Part shown: positions 7,578 to 16,141 of the stretch, one piece after another
Numbering within the stretch: the stretch's first letter is position 1
Layout of the letters: every line of letters starts with the position of its first letter
NCBI GenBank assembly: GCA_964343195.1
Contig: CAYFIR010000070.1
Coordinates: 1 to 32,680 of the forward strand
DNA: 32,680 nucleotides
Reading direction: 5' to 3'
Source: CAYVAP01 sp964343195
GTDB taxonomy: Bacteria; Bacteroidota; Bacteroidia; J057
Notes under the pieces: model-generated
What the model was told of the DNA's origin: nothing
Seen by the model: the letters and a program-made list of their open reading frames with translations, nothing else
Databases searched by the model: none
Position numbers and translations under genes: made by a program

Positions 7578-8324
7578 ATGAGCTTAAAGGACAAGATCAA
7601 TGTTGATGCTTTACCCAGGCATGTGGCTGTGATCATGGATGGAAACGGTCGATGGGCGAGGCAAAAAGGCAACGATCGGATATTCGGTCATCGTTCTGCA
7701 ATTAAGGCAGTACGAGATACGACCGAGGCCTGCGCAGAGTTGGGGGTATCTCATTTGACCCTCTACGCGTTCTCTACTGAAAACTGGCGCCGTCCCAAAG
7801 CCGAAGTCATGGCCCTCATGGCCCTGCTGGTGGATACCATCCGAAAGGAAACCAAAACCCTCATGGATAACTCCGTTAGGTTGAAATCCATAGGGTTTAC
7901 GGATCAGCTTCCTGGCAATGCACAGCGAAACCTGGAAGAAGCGAAGGAACTCACCCGGGATAATGACAAGATGACCCTTACCCTGGCCCTCAGTTATGGC
8001 TCTCGTTCCGATATTGTCAAAGGAATGCAGGACCTGGCCAGAAAGGTAAAGGATGGGAGCCTTGAACCAGAAGATATTACGGAAGAAATGATCAGTCAGT
8101 CGCTGAGCACCAGCTATGCCCCCGACCCGGAACTGCTGATTCGTACTTCTGGGGAACACAGGATCAGTAATTTTCTCCTTTGGGAGATCGCTTATACGGA
8201 AATCTATTTTACGCCCAAGTTTTGGCCGGACTTTCGTCGTGAGGACCTCTATGAGGCCATCCTTGACTTTCAGCAGCGAGAGCGACGTTTTGGTCAAATA
8301 AGTGAACAAATAAAGAGTCGATGA
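7578..8324 (+). CDS. uppS: isoprenyl (undecaprenyl-diphosphate) synthase
   Basis: The ATG at 7578 gives 248 aa, the usual length for cis-prenyltransferases. A longer frame from 7395 adds an unrelated N-terminal extension that runs through the promoter. The enzyme condenses isopentenyl units onto farnesyl-PP to make the C55 lipid carrier for peptidoglycan and surface glycans. Key marks are HVAVIMDGNGRWA (catalytic Asp and substrate loop, near residues 15-27), the LYAFSTENW stretch and the C-terminal ELLIRTSGEHRISNFLLW. The TGA overlaps the bamA ATG by 4 nt (ATGA), so lipid-carrier synthesis and outer-membrane assembly are co-translated. Confidence 0.96.
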   Translation: MSLKDKINVDALPRHVAVIMDGNGRWARQKGNDRIFGHRSAIKAVRDTTEACAELGVSHLTLYAFSTENWRRPKAEVMALMALLVDTIRKETKTLMDNSVRLKSIGFTDQLPGNAQRNLEEAKELTRDNDKMTLTLALSYGSRSDIVKGMQDLARKVKDGSLEPEDITEEMISQSLSTSYAPDPELLIRTSGEHRISNFLLWEIAYTEIYFTPKFWPDFRREDLYEAILDFQQRERRFGQISEQIKSR

Positions 8325-10861
8325 GAAAAATAGTTTGGTTATGCTGGACCCTATGCCTGGTTCCCTTTATGGCCTGGGGGCAGTTTGACGTTGAGAACCC
8401 ACAAACTTATACCCTGGCTGGGCTGGAAGTAGAAGGGGCTGAATTCAGTGACCCCCAAAACATTCTGGCGATGAGTGGCCTCGTGATAGGAGAGCCTGTC
8501 ACCGTACCTGGTATCCAGATTTCTGATGCCATAAAGCGACTTTGGGGAGAAGACATCTTCTCAGATGTGGCGATCCGGGCAGACAGGATCCAGGCAAACA
8601 CGATATTCCTGGTCATTGAGGTAAAGGAGAGGCCTCGTATTGCACAGTTTAGCTTCGAAGGAATCTCCAAGACCCAGGCTGATGACCTGAGGGAGAAAAT
8701 AAACTTCATTAGAGGTACCATTCTTACCGAGTCAAAGCGAATCTCTGCTCAGCGGATTATTCGTAACTTCTACGTGGAGAAAGGCTTCTACAATGTAGGT
8801 GTTGAAATTACCGAAGAGCCAGATAAAGTGCTCCGCAATGGTGTCTCCGTCCTTATCAATATCGAGAAGGGGCCACGAGTCAAGATTGCCGAACTACGCA
8901 TCGTAGGAAATGAAGCTTTCTCAGATGGCAAGGTAAAGCGTAAGCTGAAAAAGTTTCACGAAAAGGCCTGGTGGCGCTTCTGGGCTCGCTCCAAATACGT
9001 CCCCAAGACATTCGAAGAGGCCAAAGCCGAATTGCTAAAGGCGTATGATGACGGAGGGTATCGCGACATCACCATTGAGTCAGATACCGTTTACAGCATC
9101 GATGAGAAGAATGTGATTGTAGAGATGCGCCTCGACGAGGGGGATCAATATTTTCACGGTAACATTGTCTGGACCGGAAACTATAAGTATGACGCTGAAG
9201 TCCTTCAGCAGGTGCTTGGCATTGACAAAGGAGATGTTTACAACCGATCTGCCCTGGACCAGCGCCTGTTTGGTGACCCACAGGGATCTGACGTAAGTTC
9301 CCTCTACCTTGATAATGGCTATCTCTTCTTTGATGTGCAGCCAGTAGAGGTGGCCGTAAGGGGCGATACCATTGACCTGGAAATGCGGATCCGGGAAGGG
9401 CCACAGGCCAGTACCCGTAAGATCATCATCGAGGGGAACACTAAAACTTCTGACGATGTAATCCGCCGTGAAGTGCGAACCACCCCCGGCGAGAAATTCA
9501 GCCGTGCCGAGATCATCCGTAGCCAGCGTGAGATCCTTGCCCTGAATTACTTTGACCAGGAAAATCTGGGCATCCAGCCCATTCCCAACCAGCAGACAGG
9601 TACGGTGGATATTAAATACACCGTCGAGGAGCGGCCATCTGACCAACTTCAGCTACAGGGTGGCTGGGGTGGCCAGGTACGGGACCCCAACACCAATGAA
9701 GTACTATATGGAGGTTTTGTAGGGACCGTACAGCTGGCCTTCAACAATTTCTCAACCCGTCGCATGTTTGATGCGAATGCATGGCGTCCGGTACCTTCCG
9801 GAGATGGGCAGCGAGTGAGCCTTTCATTCCAGATGAATGGAACTAGCTATAAAAACTTCTCTGCCACCTTCATGGAACCATGGCTGGGCGGTAAGAAGCC
9901 AATCTCTCTTGGGGTTAGCAGTTCTTATCTGGTATTCCAATCCTACGCCAGCAGTGCAACCTTCTCCCGAAACAGCATTTTCCAGACTTCTATCGATTTG
10001 GGTAGCCGTCTGAAATGGCCTGATGACTTCTTTGTATCCAGGACTTCTATTGGGTACAAGTTCTATGACATCATCAATCCAGAATATCGATTCTCAGGAT
10101 TTCAGGGAGAAGACAGCGCCTTCGTAAACGTAGTGACCCTGAGTCAGACTTTCGCTCGCTCAAGCGTGGATGCACCGATTTTCCCAAGAAGTGGGTCGTC
10201 TATCAGCCTGAGCATCGAAGCGACTCCGCCCTACTCATTGTTCAGCGACCTGACGGCCGCAGACTACAGCGAGATGTTGGATGGAGAGAAGTATCGCTTC
10301 CTGGAGTACCACAAGTGGCGTTTCAATACCCAGTGGTTCTTCCGGATTGTCGACAACCTCGTATTGGCGCCAAAGATTGAGCTGGGATACCTCGGAAGTT
10401 ACAATCCAGCCTTGGGCGTGTCGCCATTTGAGCGATTCTTCCTGGGAGGCTCTGGTCTCGTAGGAGGTGGATTTGCCGGCCTGGATGGTCGTGAGATCCT
10501 GCCTCTGAGAGGATATGAAAATAACAGCCTCTGGAACTATGATAGCGAAGCGGCAGAATCAGTTGGCTATCCGATCTACAACCGCTTCGTGATGGAACTG
10601 CGTTATCCCATCTCCCTGAACCAGTCAGCACCAATCTGGGTACTTGGGTTCCTTGAGGGCGGAAATGGATACCAGTCTGTACGGGAATACAATCCGCTAA
10701 AGCTGCGTCGCGCAGCAGGAGCAGGTGTCCGTGTGATGCTCCCAATGGTAGGTCTACTGGGACTTGACTGGGCTTACGGATTTGATTCTGCTTCTGACCG
10801 TCCTGGCGCAGCCGGCCTTAGTGGTAGCCAGTTCCACTTCATTCTGGGGCAGGACTTCTGA
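8321..10861 (+). CDS. bamA: outer membrane protein assembly factor BamA
   Basis: This 846-aa Omp85 protein is the core of the BAM complex, which folds beta-barrel proteins into the outer membrane. Residues 1-20 form a signal peptide ending AWGQ. About five POTRA repeats follow between residues 28 and 455; the third carries a Lys/Trp-rich stretch, KKFHEKAWWRFW. The rest is the barrel, with an FLGGSGLVGGG stretch near residue 705. It ends FHFILGQDF, the expected aromatic-terminal beta-signal. The gene overlaps uppS by 4 nt. In many Bacteroidota ompH/skp chaperone genes follow bamA, but here a terminator comes 72 nt after the stop and no ompH is present. Confidence 0.96.
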   Translation: MRKIVWLCWTLCLVPFMAWGQFDVENPQTYTLAGLEVEGAEFSDPQNILAMSGLVIGEPVTVPGIQISDAIKRLWGEDIFSDVAIRADRIQANTIFLVIEVKERPRIAQFSFEGISKTQADDLREKINFIRGTILTESKRISAQRIIRNFYVEKGFYNVGVEITEEPDKVLRNGVSVLINIEKGPRVKIAELRIVGNEAFSDGKVKRKLKKFHEKAWWRFWARSKYVPKTFEEAKAELLKAYDDGGYRDITIESDTVYSIDEKNVIVEMRLDEGDQYFHGNIVWTGNYKYDAEVLQQVLGIDKGDVYNRSALDQRLFGDPQGSDVSSLYLDNGYLFFDVQPVEVAVRGDTIDLEMRIREGPQASTRKIIIEGNTKTSDDVIRREVRTTPGEKFSRAEIIRSQREILALNYFDQENLGIQPIPNQQTGTVDIKYTVEERPSDQLQLQGGWGGQVRDPNTNEVLYGGFVGTVQLAFNNFSTRRMFDANAWRPVPSGDGQRVSLSFQMNGTSYKNFSATFMEPWLGGKKPISLGVSSSYLVFQSYASSATFSRNSIFQTSIDLGSRLKWPDDFFVSRTSIGYKFYDIINPEYRFSGFQGEDSAFVNVVTLSQTFARSSVDAPIFPRSGSSISLSIEATPPYSLFSDLTAADYSEMLDGEKYRFLEYHKWRFNTQWFFRIVDNLVLAPKIELGYLGSYNPALGVSPFERFFLGGSGLVGGGFAGLDGREILPLRGYENNSLWNYDSEAAESVGYPIYNRFVMELRYPISLNQSAPIWVLGFLEGGNGYQSVREYNPLKLRRAAGAGVRVMLPMVGLLGLDWAYGFDSASDRPGAAGLSGSQFHFILGQDF

Positions 10862-10932
10862 TTGGGAAAATCGTAATAGGCTAGCATCGCATAGCCACGA
10901 ATTTCCAATTCTCAATTACGAATTCTATTGTA

Positions 10933-10962
10933 AGCCATCTGAGCCTTTGGGTTCGGATGGCT
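10933..10962 (+). terminator. intrinsic terminator after bamA
   Basis: AGCCATCTGAGCC pairs with GGTTCGGATGGCT over 13 bp, including two G-U pairs, around a TTTG loop. TTTACG follows. It closes the uppS-bamA unit before rmlA. Confidence 0.75.
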
Positions 10963-11041
10963 TTTACGTTAGAATGGAAAGAAAAAGACCTTTCTTAAAA
11001 GGTTATGGATGCTGTATCTTTCGGGCAAACAACCATTTTCC

Positions 11042-11923
11042 ATGAAAGGAATAATCCTGGCCGGAGGTTCCGGTACCCGTCTCTACCCCTTGACAATCCC
11101 AGTGAGCAAGCAGCTCGTGCCGGTTTACGACAAGCCCATGATCTACTATCCGCTTTCTACCTTGATGGCGGCTGGAATCCGGGAGGTGTTGATCATTTCT
11201 ACTCCTCGGGACTTCCCGCTCTTCAAGCAGTTGCTTGGCGATGGTTCCAGACTGGGGATGAAGTTCACCTTTCAGGTGCAGGAACGCCCTGAAGGACTGG
11301 CTCAAGCCTTTATTATCGGTGCAGGCTTTGTAGGAAATGATGACGTCGCGCTGATATTGGGGGATAATATTTTTTATGGCGAAGTACTCAATGAGACCTT
11401 GCTTCAGGCCAGGGAAACTGTCACCAGTGAAAAGGGAGGGATGGTATTTGCTTATCACGTGTCCAACCCTACAGCTTATGGGGTGGTGGAGTTTGACGAA
11501 GAAGGAAAAGCCATCAGCATTGAGGAAAAGCCTCAGAAGCCGAAGTCTTCTTTTGCCGTTCCAGGAGTCTATTTCTATGACAACCAGGTGATAGAAATGG
11601 CCCGAAACCTGAAACCCTCAGCTCGAGGCGAACTGGAAATTACCGATATCAATCGCATATACCTTGAGCGTGGAGACCTTCGGGTATCCATTCTAGGCAG
11701 AGGTACTGCCTGGCTTGATACCGGAACACACGATTCCTTGATGCAGGCCGGAAATTTTGTCCAGATCATCGAGAAACGACAGGGGTTGAAAATTGGCTGC
11801 ATAGAAGAAATTGCCTATCGAATGGGCTACATCGACGCAGAACACCTGCGTAAGATTGCCCAGCCATTGGTAAAAAGCGGCTATGGAGAATACCTGATGA
11901 ATCTGCTGGAAGACCAGGAATAG
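11042..11923 (+). CDS. rmlA: glucose-1-phosphate thymidylyltransferase
   Basis: The ATG at 11042 gives 293 aa, the normal RmlA length. The enzyme makes dTDP-glucose from dTTP and glucose-1-phosphate, the first step to dTDP-rhamnose and other deoxysugars. The N-terminal MKGIILAGGSGTRLYPLT is the nucleotidyltransferase signature. VSKQLVPVYDKPMIYYPLS, LILGDNIFYG, the acceptor region VVEFDEEGKAISIEEKP and the metal-binding region LDTGTHDSL follow. A start at 11009 is possible but only adds a non-conserved extension. rmlB, rmlC and rmlD are not adjacent, so this copy is isolated. Its product could feed surface glycan made by the polysaccharide locus at 23-25.9 kb (inference). Confidence 0.95.
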   Translation: MKGIILAGGSGTRLYPLTIPVSKQLVPVYDKPMIYYPLSTLMAAGIREVLIISTPRDFPLFKQLLGDGSRLGMKFTFQVQERPEGLAQAFIIGAGFVGNDDVALILGDNIFYGEVLNETLLQARETVTSEKGGMVFAYHVSNPTAYGVVEFDEEGKAISIEEKPQKPKSSFAVPGVYFYDNQVIEMARNLKPSARGELEITDINRIYLERGDLRVSILGRGTAWLDTGTHDSLMQAGNFVQIIEKRQGLKIGCIEEIAYRMGYIDAEHLRKIAQPLVKSGYGEYLMNLLEDQE

Positions 11924-11998
11924 ATGAGATCGTAAAAGGAGTGACAATTCTCATTTCCGGCAGCGGCGTAGATGGTCAGTATAATCCCGTGGCGCTTA

Positions 11999-12028
11999 TA
12001 GATTTGTTTCCCTGAAAAGAGAAACAAA
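11999..12028 (+). promoter_or_regulatory. candidate -7 box overlapping an 8-bp inverted repeat before the first propeller lipoprotein
   Basis: TAGATTTG (11999-12006) fits TAnnTTTG, but no TTTG lies at the usual distance upstream. TTTGTTTC (12003-12010) and GAAACAAA (12021-12028) form a perfect inverted repeat that overlaps the box and ends 8 nt before the ATG. It could be an operator or an RNA hairpin near the start codon. Confidence 0.4.
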
Positions 12029-12036
12029 CTATACTC

Positions 12037-13002
12037 ATGAAATTTCCAACCCACACCTTCCTGATGTTACTGATTGCTTCCCTTGCCTGGACGGCATGTG
12101 GTGATGGCAATTCTGAAGCTGAAAACAAAGAGACTGAAAGTGCTGAAGCCGCAACCCTGGCTTCCCTGACGGGATCAGGTCGCTCTCTACATTTAACTGA
12201 TATTCCCGTCAAGTCGCCAGAATCCATTATCAGCGACGGAGAGTTCTACTATGTTTCAAACGTAGGGCCGGAACTAAAACCGTCTGAGACAGACGGAGAT
12301 GGCTTCATCATGAAGCTGGACTACGATGGCAATGTCGTTGATGAAAAATTTATTGAAGGGCTGGATGCTCCCAAGGGATCGGCCATTATGAATGGGACCT
12401 TGTATGTTACGGATATTTCAAAAGTGAAGGCCTTTGACCTGGCTACCGGGGAGTCAGCAGGAGAAATCGACTTCAGCAGTACGGGGACTCAGTTTCTGAA
12501 TGACCTGGTACCCATGAAAGATAAACTGGTGGTCTCTGCCACAGATATCAACCGGCTTTATGAGATTGACCCTGCTGCTGGGGACTTCACAGAAATCGCT
12601 ACACGGCCCACTCTCCAGGGCCCCAATGGGCTGTGGTACAGTCCGGAAAAGAAGGTCCTTTATACCGTCACCTATCCCAGCGAACCCACCGGGCGCCTGT
12701 ACTCCATCGACATGAAGAAAAATACCGAAGGAGAATATAGCCCAGCACCAGTAGGGTCGTATACCGGTATGCTCGATGGCCTTTCTGTCATTGGTGATTA
12801 CGCATTTATTTCCGACTGGCACCGACAGACGGTCGTCATCATGAATGTGACGACTGGTCAGGTAAGTGGATCCGGACTTCCACAACAGGTGGAAGGGCCA
12901 GCAGATTTTTACTTTGATGCGAAAAATGGAGAATTCTGGCTACCCGGTATGCAGGAAAATTCCATCTCCATTCAAACGCTGCCTATGACCAGTGCAGAAT
13001 AG
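12037..13002 (+). CDS. SMP-30/gluconolactonase-like beta-propeller lipoprotein, copy 1
   Basis: This 321-aa protein has a lipoprotein signal (hydrophobic core LMLLIASLAWTA, then C21), so it should be anchored in the membrane facing the periplasm or the surface. The mature part is rich in propeller-blade motifs: DGFIMKLDYDGNV, KGSAIMNGTLYVTDI, KLVVSATDINRLYEID and PNGLWYSPEKKVLY. This resembles SMP-30/NHL-type six-bladed propellers, which bind metal or act as lactonases. The catalytic residues cannot be assigned with confidence. It is followed 134 nt later by a close paralogue with the same layout, roughly 60% identical by eye. A binding role is as likely as an enzymatic one. Confidence 0.82.
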   Translation: MKFPTHTFLMLLIASLAWTACGDGNSEAENKETESAEAATLASLTGSGRSLHLTDIPVKSPESIISDGEFYYVSNVGPELKPSETDGDGFIMKLDYDGNVVDEKFIEGLDAPKGSAIMNGTLYVTDISKVKAFDLATGESAGEIDFSSTGTQFLNDLVPMKDKLVVSATDINRLYEIDPAAGDFTEIATRPTLQGPNGLWYSPEKKVLYTVTYPSEPTGRLYSIDMKKNTEGEYSPAPVGSYTGMLDGLSVIGDYAFISDWHRQTVVIMNVTTGQVSGSGLPQQVEGPADFYFDAKNGEFWLPGMQENSISIQTLPMTSAE

Positions 13003-13030
13003 AATGTACTTTCTCCTAAGAGCGATTTAT

Positions 13031-13060
13031 GGGGGCAGCTTCAGAAGAGAGGCTGTCCTC
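13031..13060 (+). other. imperfect hairpin between the two propeller genes
   Basis: GGGGGCAGCT pairs with GGCTGTCCTC with several G-U pairs around a 10-nt loop. No T-run follows. It may partly separate the transcripts of the two paralogues. Confidence 0.35.
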
Positions 13061-13116
13061 ATTCCTCGTTAGACCTTCTGGAAATAAAATAGACGGAACC
13101 AAATTTGTAATTCTAG

Positions 13117-13136
13117 GAGTAGAAAATTTTCTACTC
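13117..13136 (+). promoter_or_regulatory. 20-bp perfect palindrome abutting the start codon of propeller copy 2
   Basis: GAGTAGAAAA followed directly by TTTTCTACTC is a perfect palindrome ending at the base before the ATG at 13137. As DNA it could be a dimeric repressor operator. As RNA it would hide the ribosome-binding region. The first paralogue has a different inverted repeat in the same position. Confidence 0.55.
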
Positions 13137-14093
13137 ATGAAATCTTCCAATCCTGTTTTCCTACTCTTGCTCATTGCTGCTCTTGCCTGGGCTGCTTGTG
13201 GTGATAGCACCTCAAGCAGCGACGCCGAACCCCGCCAGACTGCTACTCTGGTGTCCCTAACAGAACCAGGACGTTCTGTTCAGCTCAAAGAATTGCCTGT
13301 TCAAACTCCGGAATCTGTCATTGGCGACGGAAAGTATTTCTATGTTTCCTGTATTGGCAGGGAACCCAAACCCTTTGATACCGATGGGGATGGCTTCATC
13401 ATGAAGCTGGATCAGGAGGGAAATGTCATCTCCGAAAAATTCATCCAGGGGCTGGATGCACCCAAAGGCTCAGCCATTGTGGAGGGGATCCTGTATGTCG
13501 CAGACATCACCGAGATCAAGGCTTTTGACCTGTTAACTGGACAGGCAAAGGGGACAATTGACCTCTCCAGCACAGGTACCCGTTCGCTCAATGACCTGAC
13601 CCCGATGAAGGGGAAGTTGATTGTTTCCGCAACAGACATCAATCGGATTTACGAAGTCAGCCCGACCAAAGGCACCTTCGCCGAAATTGCCACTCGTCCC
13701 ACCCTGGTCCATCCCAATGGCGTTTGGTACGATGAAACCAGGGAAAAACTCTATATAACCACTTCTCCGACAGAACCTACTGGTCACCTCAACGTCATTA
13801 ACATGGCCAAAAAGAGGGGAGAAGTCTATTTTGCCGAAACAGTAGGTACCTACTCCGGAATCCTAGATGGACTGGCGGTAGTCGGAGACTATGCCTTTTT
13901 CTCTGACTGGCATCGTCAGACCGTTGTGGTAATGAATACCCACACCGGAGAAACCTCTGGGGCTGGGTTGCCCCAGCTTGTTCAGGGACCTGCGGACTTT
14001 TTCCTCGACATACACAACCGGGAAATCTGGCTGCCCGGAATGATGGAGAATTCCCTCTCTATTCAAACTCTTCCCATGACAATCGAAGAATAA
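13137..14093 (+). CDS. SMP-30/gluconolactonase-like beta-propeller lipoprotein, copy 2
   Basis: The ATG at 13137 gives 318 aa starting MKSSNPVFLLLLIAALAWAAC, with the lipobox Cys at residue 21 as in copy 1. The longer frame from 13029 would put the signal peptide in the interior, so it is rejected. The propeller motifs are shared with copy 1 (DTDGDGFIMKLD, GLDAPKGSAI, VSATDINRIYE, EIATRPTL, SDWHRQTVV, GPADFF, SIQTLPMT). The linker after the lipid Cys is Ser-rich rather than Glu-rich. The pair clearly arose by tandem duplication and then diverged. A good terminator follows at 14191. Confidence 0.82.
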   Translation: MKSSNPVFLLLLIAALAWAACGDSTSSSDAEPRQTATLVSLTEPGRSVQLKELPVQTPESVIGDGKYFYVSCIGREPKPFDTDGDGFIMKLDQEGNVISEKFIQGLDAPKGSAIVEGILYVADITEIKAFDLLTGQAKGTIDLSSTGTRSLNDLTPMKGKLIVSATDINRIYEVSPTKGTFAEIATRPTLVHPNGVWYDETREKLYITTSPTEPTGHLNVINMAKKRGEVYFAETVGTYSGILDGLAVVGDYAFFSDWHRQTVVVMNTHTGETSGAGLPQLVQGPADFFLDIHNREIWLPGMMENSLSIQTLPMTIEE

Positions 14094-14190
14094 TGATGAG
14101 GGGAATGGCTACCCGCCATTTTTCCCACCATTCGCACTTTTCCCATTTCTCCCCAGCGGGAAAACTATATCCCTCTCAGCCTGAAGAATC

Positions 14191-14224
14191 AAAAGGGCAG
14201 TTTCCCATCGGGAGCTGCCCTTTT
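14191..14224 (+). terminator. intrinsic terminator after the propeller lipoprotein pair
   Basis: AAAAGGGCAG and CTGCCCTTTT form a perfect 10-bp stem. A small inner CCC/GGG pair sits in the loop. The right arm ends in TTTT. It lies about 100 nt after the stop of copy 2. Confidence 0.8.
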
Positions 14225-14225
14225 G

Positions 14226-14243
14226 CATTTGGGTACCCAAATG
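14226..14243. promoter_or_regulatory. 18-bp perfect palindrome upstream of the M61 peptidase gene
   Basis: CATTTGGGT followed directly by ACCCAAATG is a perfect palindrome. It begins 2 nt after the terminator and lies about 80 nt before the ATG at 14325. Its position suits an operator for a dimeric regulator. No such regulator is encoded next to it. Confidence 0.5.
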
Positions 14244-14324
14244 AGCGAATAAACGCGTAAGTTTAAAGTCGGCGGCCTTTCCGTCCACCCTGCAGGAGAC
14301 TGACTAACTACAATTTTCCTGGAC

Positions 14325-16079
14325 ATGCTTTACTATCACCTTCGCTTTCCATTTCCTCAACGACAGATCATAGAAATAGAGTTACGAACCCGGATTGAGG
14401 CAGGGGATAGCCTGATTCGCCTATCTCACTGGAGACCCGGTCGATATGAGATGCAAAACTATGCCCGATTCGTAGCAGATGTAACTGCGGTGAATGAAAA
14501 AGGACATCCATTATCTCTACGAAAGGTGGAGACCCATGCCTGGGAAGTGAGCAGTCCGGAGGCAACAGAGTTGACCTTGTCTTACCGATTTTTTGCCAAT
14601 CAAACGGATGCCGGAGGAACCTACCTTGATGGATATCAGATGCTTTTCAATGGGATTACCTGCCTCATGTATCCCGATGGGGGGCTCGATACTCCCTGTC
14701 GGATGCGGCTGGATCTTCCCGATGGGTTCGGGATAAGTGGCGGAATGAAAAGGGAAGGAGAAGAATATGTTTTTGACAGTGTCCATACCCTGCTGGATTC
14801 TCCATTTCTCGCGGGGAAAAATCTGCAGCACGAACCGTTTGACGTAGGGGGCTTTCCCATCCATCTCTGGGTTTTGGGGAATGCTGAGCCGGAGTTTGAG
14901 CGATGGAGAGCCGACATCGCCCAGTATTCCCACACCCAGCTGGAGTTTTGGGGCAAATGTCCTGTGCAGGAGTACCATTACCTGTACTTTTTCCTCCCTC
15001 ACCCATACCGCCATGGAGTAGAACACCATCAGTCCACCGTCATCGTCATGGGGCCTGGAAATCAGATCAACGATGAACTCCATTACAAATCCCTGCTGGA
15101 AATCTCCTCTCATGAGTTTTTTCACACCTGGAACGTAAAAGCTCTACGCCCTGCGGACATGTGGCCATACCGATATGAGGCTGAAAACTATTCGAAGCTG
15201 CATTACATCACCGAAGGCGTAACTACCTACTATGGCGACCTCATATTGTGGAAGTCCAAGATCTGGGACCTGGACCTGTGGGTGCAGAGCATCAATGGGG
15301 AACTGAGTCGACACTATCAGACGGGAGCCCAGGATTATACCTCTCTGGCCGAAGCCAGCTTTGACAGTTGGGTCAACGGCTATCGCAATGACGGTTTCCC
15401 CAACCGGAGGATTTCATTTTACACCAAGGGCTATATCGTGTCCATGCTGCTGGATGCAAAAATACGCGATCTCACCGACCACCGATGTTCACTGGATACT
15501 GTCATGACCGAAATGTATCACCGGGTTAGGTCCGAAGAACGTGGGTATACCCGAGCAGATTATCAGGGGATCATGGAAGCCCAGACCGGGCACTCTTTCT
15601 CAGGTTTTTTTGACCGCTACATTGACGGAACAGAGGATCTGGAACCCGCCCTAAAAGAGCTCGGAGAAATGTATGGCTTCATGCTGATGAACATGACACC
15701 AGCATCCCCCAATCTTGCCTACCTTGGCTTTCGCGTCAAAAAAGACGAGAAGGACCGAAACTTGGTGGAGCAGGTCTATGAAGGGAGTCCGGCAGAACAG
15801 CATGGCCTGATGAAGGGGGCTAATATCCTCTCCGTCAACGGTAAAAAGGCGAATGACAACGTACAATTGTTGCTGGCAGGTCTCAAACCTGGGGCATCGG
15901 CTTCCATTGAATTTGAGCACATGGGCATGACCAGAACCATCGAATTGGAGGCAGGCGAATATCGCTTTACTACCCCTCAGTTTATCGTCAAGGCAGATCC
16001 TACCCCAGACCAGGAGGAAGCCCGAAGACTCTGGCAGGAAGTGGTAGCCCCAAGGATGCACAGGTCTTCTTCGAACTAA
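14325..16079 (+). CDS. M61 family (glycyl aminopeptidase-like) metallopeptidase with PDZ domain
   Basis: This 584-aa protein starts with the M61 N-terminal beta domain (YYHLRFPFPQRQIIEIELRT). The zinc site is HEFFH (H263, E264, H267) in SSHEFFHTWNVKALRP, with the third ligand probably E297 in ITEGVTTYYGDL. A PDZ domain occupies about residues 475-545 (LAYLGFRVKKD, then SPAEQHGLMKGANILSVNGK). M61 enzymes prefer glycine or alanine at the cleavage site. No signal peptide is visible, so it may be cytosolic, unlike secreted family members. It lies 62 nt upstream of rsgA on the same strand without a terminator. Confidence 0.92.
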   Translation: MLYYHLRFPFPQRQIIEIELRTRIEAGDSLIRLSHWRPGRYEMQNYARFVADVTAVNEKGHPLSLRKVETHAWEVSSPEATELTLSYRFFANQTDAGGTYLDGYQMLFNGITCLMYPDGGLDTPCRMRLDLPDGFGISGGMKREGEEYVFDSVHTLLDSPFLAGKNLQHEPFDVGGFPIHLWVLGNAEPEFERWRADIAQYSHTQLEFWGKCPVQEYHYLYFFLPHPYRHGVEHHQSTVIVMGPGNQINDELHYKSLLEISSHEFFHTWNVKALRPADMWPYRYEAENYSKLHYITEGVTTYYGDLILWKSKIWDLDLWVQSINGELSRHYQTGAQDYTSLAEASFDSWVNGYRNDGFPNRRISFYTKGYIVSMLLDAKIRDLTDHRCSLDTVMTEMYHRVRSEERGYTRADYQGIMEAQTGHSFSGFFDRYIDGTEDLEPALKELGEMYGFMLMNMTPASPNLAYLGFRVKKDEKDRNLVEQVYEGSPAEQHGLMKGANILSVNGKKANDNVQLLLAGLKPGASASIEFEHMGMTRTIELEAGEYRFTTPQFIVKADPTPDQEEARRLWQEVVAPRMHRSSSN

Positions 16080-16141
16080 TCGATAGCAGGAGCCATGGTG
16101 CTTTTTTTGTAAATTTTGCTGCAACTTTTGTGAGGACTCCT

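Noticed and set aside
7611..8309. Minus-strand ORF of 232 aa opposite uppS
   Set aside because: Shadow of a highly conserved gene, with no domain.
14517..15125. Minus-strand ORF of 202 aa opposite the M61 peptidase
   Set aside because: Antisense shadow without motif; the plus frame has the HEFFH zinc site.
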